From the NCBI GenBank assembly GCA_017979445.1, contig CM030718.1:27771021-27835020 (forward strand): a DNA stretch of 64,000 nt. The letters run 5' to 3'. The position numbers were made by a program, and so were the translations under genes. Under the pieces are notes generated by a model that saw only the letters and a program-made list of their open reading frames with translations, searched no databases and was not told where the DNA came from. Shown piece after piece: positions 21,788-34,519 of this stretch (its first letter is position 1; the number at the start of each line of letters is the position of its first letter). Source of the DNA: Akebia trifoliata. Taxonomy: Eukaryota; Streptophyta; Magnoliopsida; Ranunculales; Lardizabalaceae.

Positions 21788-23198
21788 GTTGCTTTATATT
21801 GATTTTGTAGGTGTCTATTTACAACTTTAGATTGAGGAGTTTTCAGTGACTTGGATTAATATGTTTTAGTGTTTTATGTTTAAGTTGTTGAATGTTTTCA
21901 TTTTCTGAATTCTGAGTTTTGAATATAGGGGGACTTAATATAGATGTCATGTTTTTCTTGCAAGTATTTGTGATGGAATATGAGTGCCACACTCATTGTG
22001 GATGGGTTTTTTTCCTTGCCCAAATTCAGTTAGTGTTGCTGGTAAACATGCCAAACTTTTTGGGATAATTTTGTTATTTCCAGAACAAAATTGAGGTCCA
22101 ATCCAAATGCCACAAGCCCTATCTCTCTCCCTCTACCCCTTACTGTTAGTTTGGTACTCTTCCTCTTTGTAAAGCCTGTGTTTTGGGTTAAAATTGTCTG
22201 GTTAAAGCCCCTTAACTATACCCTGATAAGTTTCTTTTTCGTTCTATGGAGCTGCTTTCAAATTTTTTTTTTTAATTATGAAATAGACGGTTGAGATGTT
22301 AAGTTGTTGGTACGAATCCAACGGTCAAACACCAAATTGAGGTTGAAGTGCTGGTGTCACTCTGGTCCTAAGTGCCTAGTACTGTTGAGATTTCGATCGT
22401 TTTTCTCCAGATTCTTCTGTTTGTTCTCAATTTCCAAACCTACATCAAGCCTGTAGAATTAACATCTCGACCCTCTCTGTCTCTTGAATTTTTTCTTTGA
22501 GAGATAAATCAAAGGTCTCGCTTGCAAGAGGTTGAAGATGAGGGCATTAGGTAATTAAGGTTAGTTTATTATCAATTTTTTTGTTTTTCTATCTATCAAT
22601 CTTGAGGGGTAGTGTTTTTTTCCCTTACAGTCTTAAGTTACCACCAACAATACTCTCTCTATGAATGATTTAGGTTTACTATTACCATTATTGTCTTCTG
22701 GAATTGTAGTTCACTAAACTTACCTTGAAACCCATTTGACAAGAATGAGTGATATTATTGTATCATTGTAATTTCTTAGTTTGATACATATTTGCCTTGG
22801 GATACGCAGAACCATACTTTTTTTTTGTCTTGTGTATCCCGAGGTAAATGATCTACAGTTTTGTGATACTCATATCTTTGCATTGTTGTTTTAAGTATTT
22901 AGTCAAACTTCTGTACTTATAATTGAGCTGTTGCAATACTTCATATATAGGGGATTTTGCCAATTTTGACTGGCAAAGTAGTGTAAAGGGAGCACTACCA
23001 AGCAGAGTTGATTGTTAATTCTTTTTAGTGTTACAAAAATAACTCCCACACAGCTAGCCCTCAAGATATCATCCAACAGTCTCCCTTAGACCGCCAAAAG
23101 AGTCCTCTATTTGTGAGCTTGCTCCATCCTCTTTTATATTTTGGTTTTTTTTTTTTTTGGGTAAGGTAGTTATGCTTGAGCCTTACATATTTAATCAT
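21788..23198. other. P0 3' flank and gene-free stretch
   Basis: The P0 3' UTR should lie in the first 200 bases. No other gene is supported; the small frame at 22091-22294 has no family features. At 22796-22872 is a GGGATACGCAGAACCATAC...GTGTATCCCGAGG fragment of the palindromic MITE type. Confidence 0.45.
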
Positions 23199-23846
23199 AG
23201 TTGTCAAAAGCGGGGCCTAGGCGACGAAGTGGTCGCCTAGGTGCCCAACGCATAAAGCGAGGTTTAAAAAAAAACTTTTTTTTTCCTTTAGTCTTTTCAA
23301 GAAGACCATGGTTTTGGATGTCTAATTAAAATTTTGAAAATATAAGAATGTCTAAAATATTCATCAAAACTTTGAGGATTTTATTAAAAAATCTTTTTAG
23401 TGTCTATACTTTTAAGACTTCTTAAAGTTGAAAGTTATGGTTCACTTTCAAGTGGAGGAGGGAGATGACGAGGATGATGGTGGTGGTGGTGTCAATGCCC
23501 TGATCAATTGGAGGGATGAGGATATTCTTGATTTCAGATTAGAGGATTTTTGTAAATTTAATTGATATTTATGAAAATTAAATTTAAGATACTTTATTTA
23601 CATATTTTTCTTTATTGTTATTTTAATGGATTTAAATTGCAAATGTTAGGTTGACTTGTTTGGTTATAGGTTTCAATTAATTATTGACTTGCAAGTTTGC
23701 TAATTAGTTAATATCATCTTGGCAATTGCATATATATCATTATTATTTTTTTCTATTTTTTTATTTTTTATTTTTATTTTTAATAAATCTAAAAAAAAAA
23801 GATTTTTTTTTTCGCTTGGGCCCGCCTAAGCAAAAAAATTTCAAAG
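23199..23846. mobile_element. Non-autonomous hAT-like element, 648 bp, exact 8-bp target duplication
   Basis: It is flanked by an identical TTAATCAT on both sides (23191-23198 and 23847-23854). The left end is AGTTGTCAAAAGCGGGGCC, rich in GCCTAGGCG words. The right end carries GGGCCCGCCTAAGCA in inverted sense. Inside, 23449-23563 has a short open stretch ending NWRDEDILDFRLEDFCKFN, then stop, preceded by an Asp/Gly-rich run. It may be a relic of a coding 3' end carried by the element, but I cannot match it to a known protein. Confidence 0.75.
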
Positions 23847-24077
23847 TTAATCATTCTAAAGGATTTGATCTGAGGGTGAAGTGAGAATAAAAAACATTTA
23901 ATATAAAAAAAAATAATGTTGGGTAATCAACTAAGTGGGTATCCATCAAAATACATAGTTTACATATTGATTCGATCATTGCTTAGTTTGCTAACCCTTG
24001 AGAATGAGGAGATTTCAACTTCATAGAGGAAAGGCTTCCGATGTGACATTAAAGCTTCCGTGCAATCATTTGTATAA

Positions 24078-24300
24078 GAGTCCGTGATAATTTGATTACC
24101 CCACGTGACATATTCAATCGACTTTCTGACGTGGCAAGTTCGAGAATCATAGATTTGAGCTCCTCGAGATGCATGGTTCACTTTTTTATGGAGAAGGGCA
24201 ACCATATATCTCGAGGGTGTAGATCTAAAATACCCCAACTTGTCACATCAGGGTAGTCGATTGAGTTTCCCACGTGAGTTAGTCAGATTATCACGATTCT
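24078..24300. mobile_element. Fold-back MITE family 1, copy A
   Basis: Exact 8-bp target duplication TTGTATAA at 24070-24077 and 24301-24308. The ends are GAGTCCGTGATAA and, on the reverse strand, AGAATCGTGATAATCTGACT. The arms carry CCCCACGTGACA, CAATCGACT and GACGTGGCAAGTTCGAGAAT, mirrored on the other side. It is almost wholly palindromic and non-coding; frames through it are artefacts. Confidence 0.85.
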
Positions 24301-26008
24301 TTGTATAATTATTTTAACCAAGTCACATAGACCTAATCTCATGGATATAACAATCAAACTGATGTATTATCGGGTAAATTCCTCCCAATATTGATTTTTT
24401 TCGCAAATATTTGTTTATGCCTTTTATTAATTTTTTTTATTTCTTTTCCTTTTGATATTATATGCTCTTTTTTTTTCCATCAAGCCTCACATACCTCTAA
24501 AACAATGATAAGGTAAGTCAAAGTTGGATACCTATCCTACTCCCGAGGTATAGTATCGAGCTTCCTACGTCATCTTTATTATTAGGTCCCCAACCCTTAT
24601 GGAATATATTAATTATTCATTTTATTTTATTTTTTAATATTAAATACCTCTAATAATAAATGGCGGTCAAATTGCCTGAACTAGCGTTAAAAACATAGGC
24701 AAAGGCCGAAAACAAGACATTTTGATTGGACTGTATCGGCCGATAAGTATATTAGTGTCAGTTGTTTATTGCGTCATTAAGCCTATTATATTTAATAGTG
24801 GCTTGGTTCCATGTAGTGCCACCTAAAAAGTAAAAACAACCAACCTGTATCAGATACGACCCGGAATCCGATCCAAAAGATTTGGATTCAGTTATAAAAT
24901 CAACTCTCTCTCAATTTGATGGGACCCTATCCTATAAATGAGAGAAAGAGAAATTATATAAGCTATGTTATATATTTCAATTAATCATATTTTAATTTAT
25001 TTATATTTTTATATCTTATCAATTTGATTTCATTTAGACCTAATTCGATAACGCTCGTATTTGATCGTTTGAACACTTATATATCATTTGAATGCCTAAA
25101 AACTAATTTGATGCTCCCTACACAGAATCGTACAAAATTATAAATATTTGTCTTTGTGTATCTCGAAGCAATTGAGCTAGGGGAGCATAGAAAAAACATA
25201 CAAAAAGGAGCATCAGATTATCACCATTCGACAAAATAAATAGAGCAATTTTATTAATAAGGCAAATTAAAAATGCCTCCCTTGACTTGTAGAAATGAGT
25301 AGATCCAATACTTCTGGTGTGCAGTTAGTTACAGCAAACAATGGCTTTTTTTGTCTTTTTCACAACACGTATGCATAAAACAAATTCACAAAGGATAATA
25401 GAGCTGTATTTGTACACGTGGAGCTTCCACACGCATTTGGGAGCATCCACAGCCTACATTTGGCGATGGTTGTGGTAGTATTACTATTAACACACCATGG
25501 ATAATTGGGTTGAACTCTTTCAAAAAAAAATAAAATAAAATTGCTCCCTCAGCTTTGACCCACACTCTTTCCTTATCCGTTTTATTCTCCAATAAACAAA
25601 GAAACACATACACGCATTTCTCTATTTTTTTTTTCTTTATTTTTATAACACATGGTAAGGGAAATGATGGTGGAATGCAATCTCATATGAGAAGTAACTA
25701 ACACTGTATTTGGATAGAGTTTCTTAATGACTTCTACTCATGCGGAGAGCTAGCAAACATTTTGATAGATTTTTGCTCTTACGTGGAGAGGTGTATCCAC
25801 ATAGGCCCTAAGTCCCCTTAAAATGGATTCGCCATTTCTTTACCAATGATTTTGATTGCAAAGTCCATTTTTTTTATTATTATAGTTAATTGCTTGGTTA
25901 GTTCAGAAATATTGTTAATAGTTAATATAAAAAAATATGGGTTTAAAGGTTTGAACTTAGGATGTAGGAACAACCTTCACAAGTCTTAGAATTTAGCTAA
26001 GTGACACC
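24301..26008. other. Gene-free AT-rich stretch
   Basis: No gene is supported. At 25118-25180 there is a MITE-like fragment (CAGAATCGTACAAAATTATA, TTGTGTATCTCGAAG). The 75-codon minus frame at 25386-25613 shows no family features. The remainder is AT-rich. Confidence 0.4.
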
Positions 26009-26250
26009 ACAATGTGAAAAAAACCTATATTTGACGGTCCAAGGCAATCAAATTTTCATTATCAAAATTTTTTTTTCCGACAAATCAAAATTGTTAAATT
26101 AATAGAGGATGAGAGAAATTTGATGGCTCTAAGTCATTGAATTCAGGAACATCAATAATTTCAACGGATAGACCGTTGAAATTACGTTTCTAAAATTTGT
26201 GGGCTTTGGACTGTCGAATTTTCTAGTCAAAATTTTCAGTTTTCACATAA
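26009..26250 (-). repeat. Interspersed repeat, copy 2 (CGACGGTCCAAGGC family)
   Basis: This is the reverse-oriented relative of 3127-3342. It begins ATGTGAAAAAAACC and ends with TTTTCACAT, so it has short inverted ends. Inner blocks TTGACGGTCCAAGGC, AGAGCC-like and TTGTTAAATTAATAG match copy 1. No clear target duplication. Confidence 0.6.
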
Positions 26251-26544
26251 TGCACTTTTTAAAAGCCCATTTAATCATAGCACTTTGAAGTTAGGATCGT
26301 CATTGGGTAGGGTCGGATCATGTTTCTTTGATCCCCAACCCAACCCTAAAGAGGTGGGCTCAACCTTAGATCTGCCTTATACCTCTATCGCACTAAAGTT
26401 GACTACAACCTAAATTTTTCCTAACACGTGAAGTCGAGTTTGGGCCACATAAAATTATTAGAATTCAATATTTATACCTCTTAAAAAAATTATGTAAAAA
26501 ATATCTAATTAAATTTGAAATGAATATCTTATTAATCCTGTAAT

Positions 26545-26725
26545 GATCAATATTTCCTCGGGGCCATTTGAGAGGTCGAACCCTCACTTATCCAATGCGT
26601 GTGATGTGCGGGAGTTGCACGTGGCCGAGGGAGGGACCCATATGCGTCGGCTCCAACCCTGGCTCTTTTGGCCCCCCTAGTCAGACGTAAATTCGGACAG
26701 CCCCATCATAATAAAAATCCTGTAA
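26545..26725 (+). repeat. SINE-like repeat, copy 1 (GC-rich, A-rich tail)
   Basis: A GC-rich island in AT-rich surroundings. It contains GGTCGAACCCTC, similar to a pol III B box, and ends CTAGTCAGACGTAAATTCGG, then CAGCCCCATCATAATAAAAA. The same ending, inverted, occurs at 27425-27560. Shared ends plus an A-rich tail suggest a SINE; class not certain. Confidence 0.5.
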
Positions 26726-27424
26726 TGATTGTAGATGGGAGTTAAAATAGTAATTATACAATACTAGAAGGTGGCATGTGCGAACACACATGTATTAGAG
26801 AGACTAGTGTAATTTAAAATAAGAATTAAAGGATTTTTTAATATTACATGATAAAAATGATATTTTTGTAATTTTAAAAACTAATAAATTAGTGGGATGG
26901 CAATTTTCTTGATCTGTGACAAAAATAACTTTGATTATATTAAGTTTAAATGTAAATGTGAGGGCATTTTTGAGATCTAAAATTTGGTGTCAAAGTGTTG
27001 AACCACTTCTACTTCTCTTCTCTCATTATAATAGTGAAGATAATTTACTTTTATTTAAGTTTACCGAAAACTTAAGCCCTAGCCCAAATCGGATTTGATG
27101 GACTGAAAATTATTGAGCTCGATCCTACCTTTGCAAGCTCATCGTAGAGACCCTAACCCTTGCTTTTTCGGGCAGACTGAACTAGGTTCAATTGACACCA
27201 CTACTTGATGTCACGTTGAAGTCAACAAATACTCTAATATGGACATCAATCGATTATCACTGCCAATTTAAGTATGCTAATTAGGAGTCCATTCAATAGT
27301 ACGTCGAGGCACGGGATTCTTCAGTCCTCCATCATGGGCAAAGACATCTAGCTATTCTAAAACTATGAATGCATATGAATATTTAATTTGATATTCCATC
27401 ACAAATGCCCCATTATAAACTTCC
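26726..27424. other. Gene-free stretch
   Basis: No gene, RNA or repeat that I can define. AT-rich with a few GC-richer words near 27060-27180 resembling old repeat fragments. Confidence 0.35.
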
Positions 27425-27590
27425 TTCGAGAGTGATTTTTTTTTTTTTTTTTGATGATGGGGGTATTCGAACTTACGTCTGACTAATGGGACTAGAAGAG
27501 CCAAAGATTGGACCAAGGCATCTGGGTCCCATTATTCCTGATGAACCACTTCTTCTGTTGTGAGGACTGTTGAGATAAGATGTAATAAAA
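27425..27590 (-). repeat. SINE-like repeat, copy 2, with poly(A) tail on the minus strand
   Basis: A run of 18 T on the plus strand is followed by GATGATGGGGGTATTCGAAC, then TTACGTCTGACTAATGGG and AGAGCC. Read on the minus strand this is the ending of copy 1 with its A tail; GTTCGAATACC resembles a B box. The 5' end is approximate. Confidence 0.55.
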
Positions 27591-27614
27591 ATAAGTATCG
27601 AAAAACAAGAAGAA

Positions 27615-27657
27615 CATTTCACCATTACGGATCTTTACATCCTGTAATGGTGAAATT
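27615..27657. other. Small perfect hairpin
   Basis: CATTTCACCATTAC and GTAATGGTGAAAT flank a 15-base loop. The stem is about 13-14 bp. It has no U-tract role that I can assign in a plant genome; possibly a MITE remnant. Confidence 0.5.
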
Positions 27658-28342
27658 TGTTTTTTTTTTTTTCAAAATTCTCTTTAAATACTTAAATAAT
27701 TAAATCAAAATTTGGGGAAAAAAAAAAAATCACGATTTCAGTGTTAAATCATCAAGAAAAAGTAATATTAAGGTAAGAGTAAAACCTAATATTTCATCTT
27801 GCAAAGGGGGTAAATCTAATATCATCAATTTAACAGGGGGTGTTCTAAAATACCCTTGTGTTAATCCTATACAAGACCTCTTCAAGAACAATGTTAGGGT
27901 ATATTGGTCATGTGCTGTCAAAAATTAATACCGCACTAATCCACATGATTAATACAAAGCCAATAAATTCTCCCTAGATTTACTCTCTTTTCATAATTAT
28001 AATTAATTGATAATGAAATCAAACTTTCCATTTTTCGCATTTTTTGAAAACGAATTAGTTAATGTGAGCTTAATAACGAACCCACTAATCTCTCCACCTC
28101 TCTTTCACCTTTTGTCCGAGAGGAAGCTCAGGCGTTACACCCGCGGTTAATTTATATCCGTCAGATGCTCTCCAAGATCTACGGTCATTATTCCATTTAG
28201 CCCATCAAAACTTTGAGTATAACAAGCTTTTCTCTCTTTTTCTTAGTGTAGAGAGACAAACACAAGTATCCGAAATCAAGCACGATTTGACGTAATTTGG
28301 GTCTCTTTTTTTTCTTGATTTAATCTTCTTCAAGCTACTTTC

Positions 28343-31019
28343 ATGGAAGAAAGAGGTGGTTTCGGGTATAATAACCCTCATTTGTTTCTACCAACACCTC
28401 CATTAACGGCCATAGATAGGTTTCTATGGAGTACTCCAAACGAATTTTCCCAAAAAGAGGTACAAACAAGTGTGAAGAAAAGAGAAACAATAGTTTCTTC
28501 AAATGGGTTTTGTGAATTTTCTTCTTCTTTTGGTGCAATCGATGGTTCTTCATATGGGTTTTCTTTGCCAAGTCTTCAAGAGATGAGCTTTGTTGATGGG
28601 TTGTTAGTAGAAGGAGAATCACTTAATTGGATGCAAGAGAGGAATCATAAAGTGGGTTTGATGGGAGAAGTTAAATTGGGAGATAAGAACATAGAAAAGT
28701 TGGGAAAGAGAGTGAAAGGTGGTGGTTCTTCTGGTATTTTGATTAAAGGACAGTGGACAGATGAAGAGGACAGGTGAGGTGATGATAGCTTATAGAAGAT
28801 GTTGGTTTTTTTATTCAAACAAAAACATTTTCTATTTATATTTATATGATTTTATAGTTTGACCACTGATTTTCAATGTTAGAAGTAGGGTTACATTTAA
28901 CTATAGATGTCTATTAAAAAAAAAAAAAAAAAATACTCGTCTTTCTTTCTTAATTGTTTATAAGTTATTATTTTAGTGTTTTGTGGTAGAGACTTCCATG
29001 TTCATAAGTTTATTTATTTATTTTCTTTTCATTCTTCTTATGAAGGTTGTTGGTTATCTTTGTTGTTTATAAGTTATTACTTAGGGTTTTGTGGTGTACT
29101 AACATGTTTACAAGTTTTTTTTTTCTTTTTTTCTTCTTGTGAAGGTTGTTGATTAGGTTGGTGAAACAGCATGGTGTGAGGAAATGGGCTCAGATTGCTC
29201 AGAAATTGGTGGGTAGGGCTGGGAAGCAGTGTAGAGAAAGATGGCACAATCATTTACGCCCCGATATCAAGGTTCCGTCACCTTTAATTTCTTCAATATC
29301 TTCTTTAACTAATTCTTTTTATTTTTTCTTCTTTTGATTGCCAAGCATTCAATTATTTTGTGTAATATAAAAATCATAGAATGCAAACCCTAGTTTACGA
29401 TTACAATCGATAATCTAAAGGATGGAAGACCATTATAATCCCTTATATAGGTCCTTTTTGCAGTTGAAGGAAGAAGATTAACATGGTAACAAGAAATGCA
29501 AACCTTGAAAATTATTTTGTGTTTTTCTTCATGTTTTTTTTTTCCATAACTTTTCTACCCATGATCTGTCAATAAGTATGTCACATTAAGGAATTTCCAC
29601 ATCCGGGTTTTGAATTTCTGACATTCTTTATGAAATTTAGGTCTAGTCAATTCTTGGTCTTGGATTTCTGTACGAAATTTATAGTGGGTTGGCAAGAACT
29701 TCTATTTTTGGCTTCTTTTTTGAGTAGTTTAGTAGTCAAAACTCAAAACCCTAGATTCCTTTTGTACTAGTTTTTGTTTCACTCTACTCACTATAAGTTT
29801 CCATCTATAGAACTCTAGGAGTATCAAACATCGCATCCATTGTGATTTGTTTGTGTATTTCTAGTTTTTATTTTTATTTTTATATTTTTGTTGTATAGAA
29901 TTGGTTAACCAGCAAACCCTAAATTTCCTTTTTAAGGAACTACTTCTCAAACTCCTCACATTCCTTCTTCTTCCCTTTCCAGTTTACTCTCCATTTTCAT
30001 GTGACATAGCAAACTTTTTTTCATCCAATCATCAAAGTGGTCATAAAGAGTTCATTTTTAACATTTTCTGTGGAGAAGAAGCATATATAGGATTCAATTT
30101 GTTGTTATTTTTTGCATGATCTTATCACACATTGTGCCCTAGGTGTTGTTTTGTCTTATTTTATATTTTTCCAACTTCTCTTGGTGACTTGTTATAGAAG
30201 GATACATGGAGTGAAGAAGAAGAAAGACTGTTAGTTGAAGCTCATGAGAAGGTTGGGAACAAATGGGCTGAGATTGCAAAGCGAATCCCCGGAAGAACCG
30301 AAAACGCGATCAAGAATCACTGGAATGCTACAAAAAGAAGGCAAAATTCAAGGAGAAAGAACAAAAAAACAGTAGTCCAAGGAGGAAAATCTCAGCCATC
30401 TATACTACAAGACTACATCAGGAGCAAGTCCATCAAGGATACTTCCACCACCACCACCACAACAACAATATCTAACCTATCCACAGACCCATCAAACCAA
30501 TTCGATGTTATGCATCAAGAACCATCCGATTCATCGGTTATTGATTATTCTCCAACACTGATTGCTCATACATACGATGAAGAATTACTTTTCATTCAAA
30601 AGTTCTTCGAAAACATTTACAAAGAGCCATCAAACAACATAGTCATTGGTTCTATGAATGAGGAAGCATTTCATGATGGGGATCTTCAAAATTCTATTGA
30701 CTTCAACTCCCTCGATTATACTCAAGTTACCAATGATCATCATCAAATCATGGACATCGATGAATGTGGGGCCTCGTCTTCCACACCAATCACAGATGTT
30801 AAAGAAGATACAAACACAACACATCTGTACTCAGACCTTTACCTCTCCAACCTATTGAATGGAACCTCTTCTTCACCTTCTACCGACGACTACTACGGAA
30901 TCTCAAATATAGAATATCTGACAAATCAAGCTTCTATAAACAATGGGAAGAAAGATATGGATTTGATAGAGATGGTCTCATCTTCTCATTTCTCTAACAG
31001 CAGTAACAATAGCTTCTGA
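28343..31019 (+). CDS. R2R3-MYB transcription factor of the MYB98/MYB64/MYB119 type
   Basis: Nuclear DNA-binding regulator. Three exons join in frame: 28343-28773, 29145-29271 and 30198-31019, giving 1380 nt and 459 aa. After a non-conserved N-terminal region of about 134 residues comes R2 (about 135-186; [20 protein letters not shown], then [21 protein letters not shown]) and R3 (187-234; [20 protein letters not shown], then [20 protein letters not shown]). The first Trp of R3 is kept, while most R2R3-MYBs have Phe or Ile there. The [21 protein letters not shown] junction and central position of the repeats, rather than N-terminal, fit the clade that includes MYB98 (synergid), MYB64/119 (female gametophyte) and MYB115/118 (seed). 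The introns interrupt R2 and separate R2 from R3. The C-terminal half is acidic and Ser/Thr-rich with a Thr run. A role in female gametophyte or seed is inferred only from the clade. Confidence 0.93.
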
Positions 31020-31622
31020 TGGGTGGCCAAAATAAGGAAGAATTCTTCTGAAAACTTCTGACATTAGAAACTGAAGTGTTGGGTTTGTGTAGAAATGTAA
31101 GAATTTTTATTTTATTTTATTTGGTGTAGGACTGACTTATTAAGAAACTGTTAGAGTTTCCATTGTTGGTTATGTTAAAGCAAACGTTTCTTAGTTTTAT
31201 TCCTAAAAGTGTTGGAATTTGAACACATGGTGTTTGCTTGTTTTTTTTGCTGTTGCACTGCAATCATTTTACTTTCTTGTTTCCCTCTCGTTTCTTTATT
31301 TCTTGTTTTCTTTATCTATGTTTTGATTTACCTCCCTGAATAATAAGGCATATTTGACATGCCTCCCTTGGTATAAAAGAGTTCATGAGTTGGCTCCTTA
31401 AGCCTTTGACCCTGATCTCATTAATGAAATAGCTCTATATTTTGTATACGTTGACCCGAAGATTTTGGTCCATGGGATTTGAGCTTACTTGTATTTTATT
31501 TGTAAAATAAAATAATCTTTATTTGAATCAGTCAACTTGAATGGATTTTTATTAAAAAATAATCTTTTATTTGTAATCTTAAAATTATTCCTTTTAATAT
31601 AATTTGTTTGAGTTATTGGAGT
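31020..31622. other. MYB 3' flank
   Basis: Probable 3' UTR in the first 200 bases, followed by AT-rich sequence. Nothing else recognised before the hAT-like element. Confidence 0.4.
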
Positions 31623-32247
31623 TAGGGTACAACTTGGTTCGGTTTGGGGCCAAATCATAACTGAACCGACTTCAATTGGTTCCATTATATTAGAATCAAA
31701 TCAAGCCAAACCGAATTGCCATAGAACTAAATTGAACTAGGTTCGGTTCGGTTTGGTTTGATTCTATGGGTTGCCATGAGCCTGCTTGAAGCATTAGACA
31801 TGAGAGAAATACTGGGATTTACAATAGAGAAATCACCAATATTCGTTTCATAAGAGAAATCAAGCTCTAAAATCATAGAAAGAGGTGTTGCTTAAAAGTT
31901 CCGTTGGATCGATCAAGATTGATAAATTACAAATATTAAAACAAAGAACTAAAAACATTTACGTAATTCGACTAAATTGCTTATGTCCACAAGCGGTCAT
32001 GATAACTTTTTATTAATGAAAGTTGTGAAAATACATTATTACTTTTAAGATTTCTGAACTTGGAATATATATGGCATCCGAGGGATAACACATATTTTTA
32101 ATTATGAAAATGCCCCCAAGATTGAAAATTTTCGACTCCTCACATTGACTACAAGATAGAAAAAAAAAAAAAAAAAAACTCAAATTAATATCATAAACCA
32201 ACGAGACACACAGGGTTAAGAGTCTTAACAGAGATAAGGAAACTCAA

Positions 32248-32278
<31 letters not shown>

Positions 32279-32613
32279 TCTGACTTGCATATGTTGGAGT
32301 TGAAGGGTAGGAGTCGTGATGGGACTTGCAGGGAAGTTCTAGAAAGAGAGTAGATGAGAGAGAGACAAAAGACATAGGGGAGTTTTCTAATATATATTTT
32401 AATAATTGATAATTTAGTTTAATATATATTCATCATTTTTTCTTATAAAGGTTGGGTTCTTTACAATCTCTGAAACCAAGCACCAAACCAAATCAATCGG
32501 TTCAACATTTCCTTAATCTAAATCCGAACCGATATTCCAAATTAAACCAAACCAGCCCAAGCCTCTAGGTTTGGTTTGCTTCTCAGTTTGAACCGGATTA
32601 AGTTGCACCCCTA
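31623..32613. mobile_element. Non-autonomous hAT-like element, 991 bp, exact 8-bp target duplication
   Basis: It is flanked by identical ATTGGAGT at 31615-31622 and 32614-32621. The ends are TAGGGTACAACTTGGTTCGG and, on the reverse strand, TAGGGGTGCAACTTAATCCG. Both subterminal zones are full of GGTTCGGTTTGG / CCAAACCGAA words, a known style of plant hAT non-autonomous elements. No coding frame; a short GA microsatellite lies inside near 32257. Confidence 0.85.
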
Positions 32614-32621
32614 ATTGGAGT

Positions 32622-33305
32622 CAACTCCAAGTTTTCGACTTGACTCAGGTGGATTGAGATTTAAACTATTACTAAGACATGGCTCTCCATGTTTGGTGTT
32701 TCCATGATGTGCCGAGTACGGGTGTCACCCAATTATCAAATTAATTGAATCAGATTAACAATTATCAATTTTTTCTTCTCAAAATCTATTTGTTTTTATT
32801 GATTCTGGTTCTTTATTGGTTTAATTCCAAGAAACTCAATTCTAACCAATGATTCAAATTAAATCGTAGTTTTTTTGGCTTTTGTTTAGATTATTTTTAT
32901 CCTGCTATACCTCATCCACACCCTTGATTTTTCTAGCTAAAAATCCATATTGTTCTTGAGATTGAGGGAGACAACCAAACAGACCCTTAATGTCTCTAGA
33001 GGAGTCAAACTCATCATCATTTAGGACTGAGGAATCACATAAACATTGGAGTTTGGAGTTTGGTGATCATGATGGAGTCTCCATCTAGCCATTTTTGGGT
33101 CTCTTGGCCATTTGATTTCATAAGAAATTTTGGATTAAAATTTACTAGGTTTTGATTAGTCTAGACCCATAATGGTTCAATTGAGGCCCGTTTGATTTGA
33201 ATAAATCAATTTGCTCGTGTTATATAACATGGGCTTGTGATCTATTCTTTAGCTCGGCTCCGTAATCACCATGAAACCCTTTTGATTGCATTTTTATATT
33301 AGTCG
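32622..33305. other. Gene-free stretch
   Basis: No gene or clear repeat recognised; ordinary AT-rich sequence. Confidence 0.35.
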
Positions 33306-33471
33306 TGCTGGAGTGACCTCAAGATTGAACCTAATATCACACAACTTGACGTGAGAGTGGATAGGAACCATAGATGCTTTGCACTCATATTTCAAGGAAA
33401 GAATCTATGGTTCCCTAAACTTTCACGTCAAGATGTCCGATGTGAGGTCCAATCTTGAGGTCACTTCAGCA
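33306..33471. mobile_element. Fold-back MITE with AGTGACCTCAAGATTG ends
   Basis: The left arm TGCTGGAGTGACCTCAAGAT is mirrored by the reverse strand of the right end, TGCTGAAGTGACCTCAAGAT. Inside, CTTGACGTGA and GGAACCATAGAT are also mirrored. The internal ACGTGA...ATAGAT words link it to the other palindromic MITEs here. Arms are about 70 bp each; non-coding. Confidence 0.75.
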
Positions 33472-34519
33472 TTATTCTTTTTTTATGTATAGAGAGAAAG
33501 TAGTTAATTTATACATAAACAGACCAAAAATAGCCAGATTTCAATTCTTAGCTGAAAGGCTTGATTGCTTCTTCAAAATAGTTAGATAGAAGGGTAGTTG
33601 ATATGTTCTTGACAAGATGATACATCTATAATTAAATCACCAACAAATTAGTTCGCATTTAACTGGAACGAAGTTGGATTTGGAATCTAAATTAATCCTT
33701 GTTCCGGATTCATTTTTTCTATACTTGTTTAGAGTTGGGTATATAAACAATCGAACCGATAGAAATCAAAAATTAATTTTGGAACTTCATATATGTATTA
33801 GATAATTGTATTTTCTTGTGGTCTATGTTTAATTGTAAATTAAAACTTGGTTTTTGCTGATAAATAATCAACATAAATCTTGGTTGAACCCTATTGGACC
33901 TAAGTTGGCGAAGCCCAAACCTGGCTTTAACGGGCATGGGGCCGCTCTCATTTTTTATTTTTATCGGTAAGCAGGGGCTATGAGGGCTAACGCTGAAGAA
34001 ATTACAAGTTTGATCCTCTAAAAGAATAAAAAAGAACGGAAAAAAAAGTATCTTGGCACATCGCCACTCTCATATTGATTTTTGGGTTTAATAAAAATTC
34101 AAACTCACACACATTTAGAAGTATGAAATCATTTGATTGTTACTTGTCATCGAAATAAGTGTTTAATCTGTATCCTAATTGAAAAAAAAATGGTTATTTG
34201 TTATTTTATAATGTACATTAATTATCTTTTTGTATAAAGTCATGTAACCATATATATATATACACTAGTGTGTAGGGTCAAGATGGGCTGGGCTGGGATT
34301 TTGGGCCCTATCATAATCTTAACCCGATTTTAATGGGTTGGAATTTTGAGCCTGACCCTAACTTTGTGGGCTTAAGGTCAAGGCCCTAATCAATAATTAA
34401 ATAAATATAATCACTGTAATTTCAAGATGAGAGATATTACTACTTGGTGAAATAGGCAGAGTAACAAAAAATGTGCATTGTAATTTCAACAATTATATAT
34501 ATATATATATATATATATA
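33472..34519. other. Gene-free stretch ending in a (TA)n tract
   Basis: No gene supported. It contains a poly-A run near 34183, a short TA tract at 34252-34261 and a (TA)n tract at about 34495-34519 that borders the next element. Confidence 0.4.

Noticed and set aside
23960..24238. 92-codon minus-strand frame
   Set aside because: Most of it is the fold-back MITE copy A; similar frames appear by chance in palindromes.
29901..30119. 72-codon plus-strand frame inside the MYB gene
   Set aside because: It lies in intron 2 of the MYB gene; its Leu/Phe-rich product reflects T-rich intron DNA.
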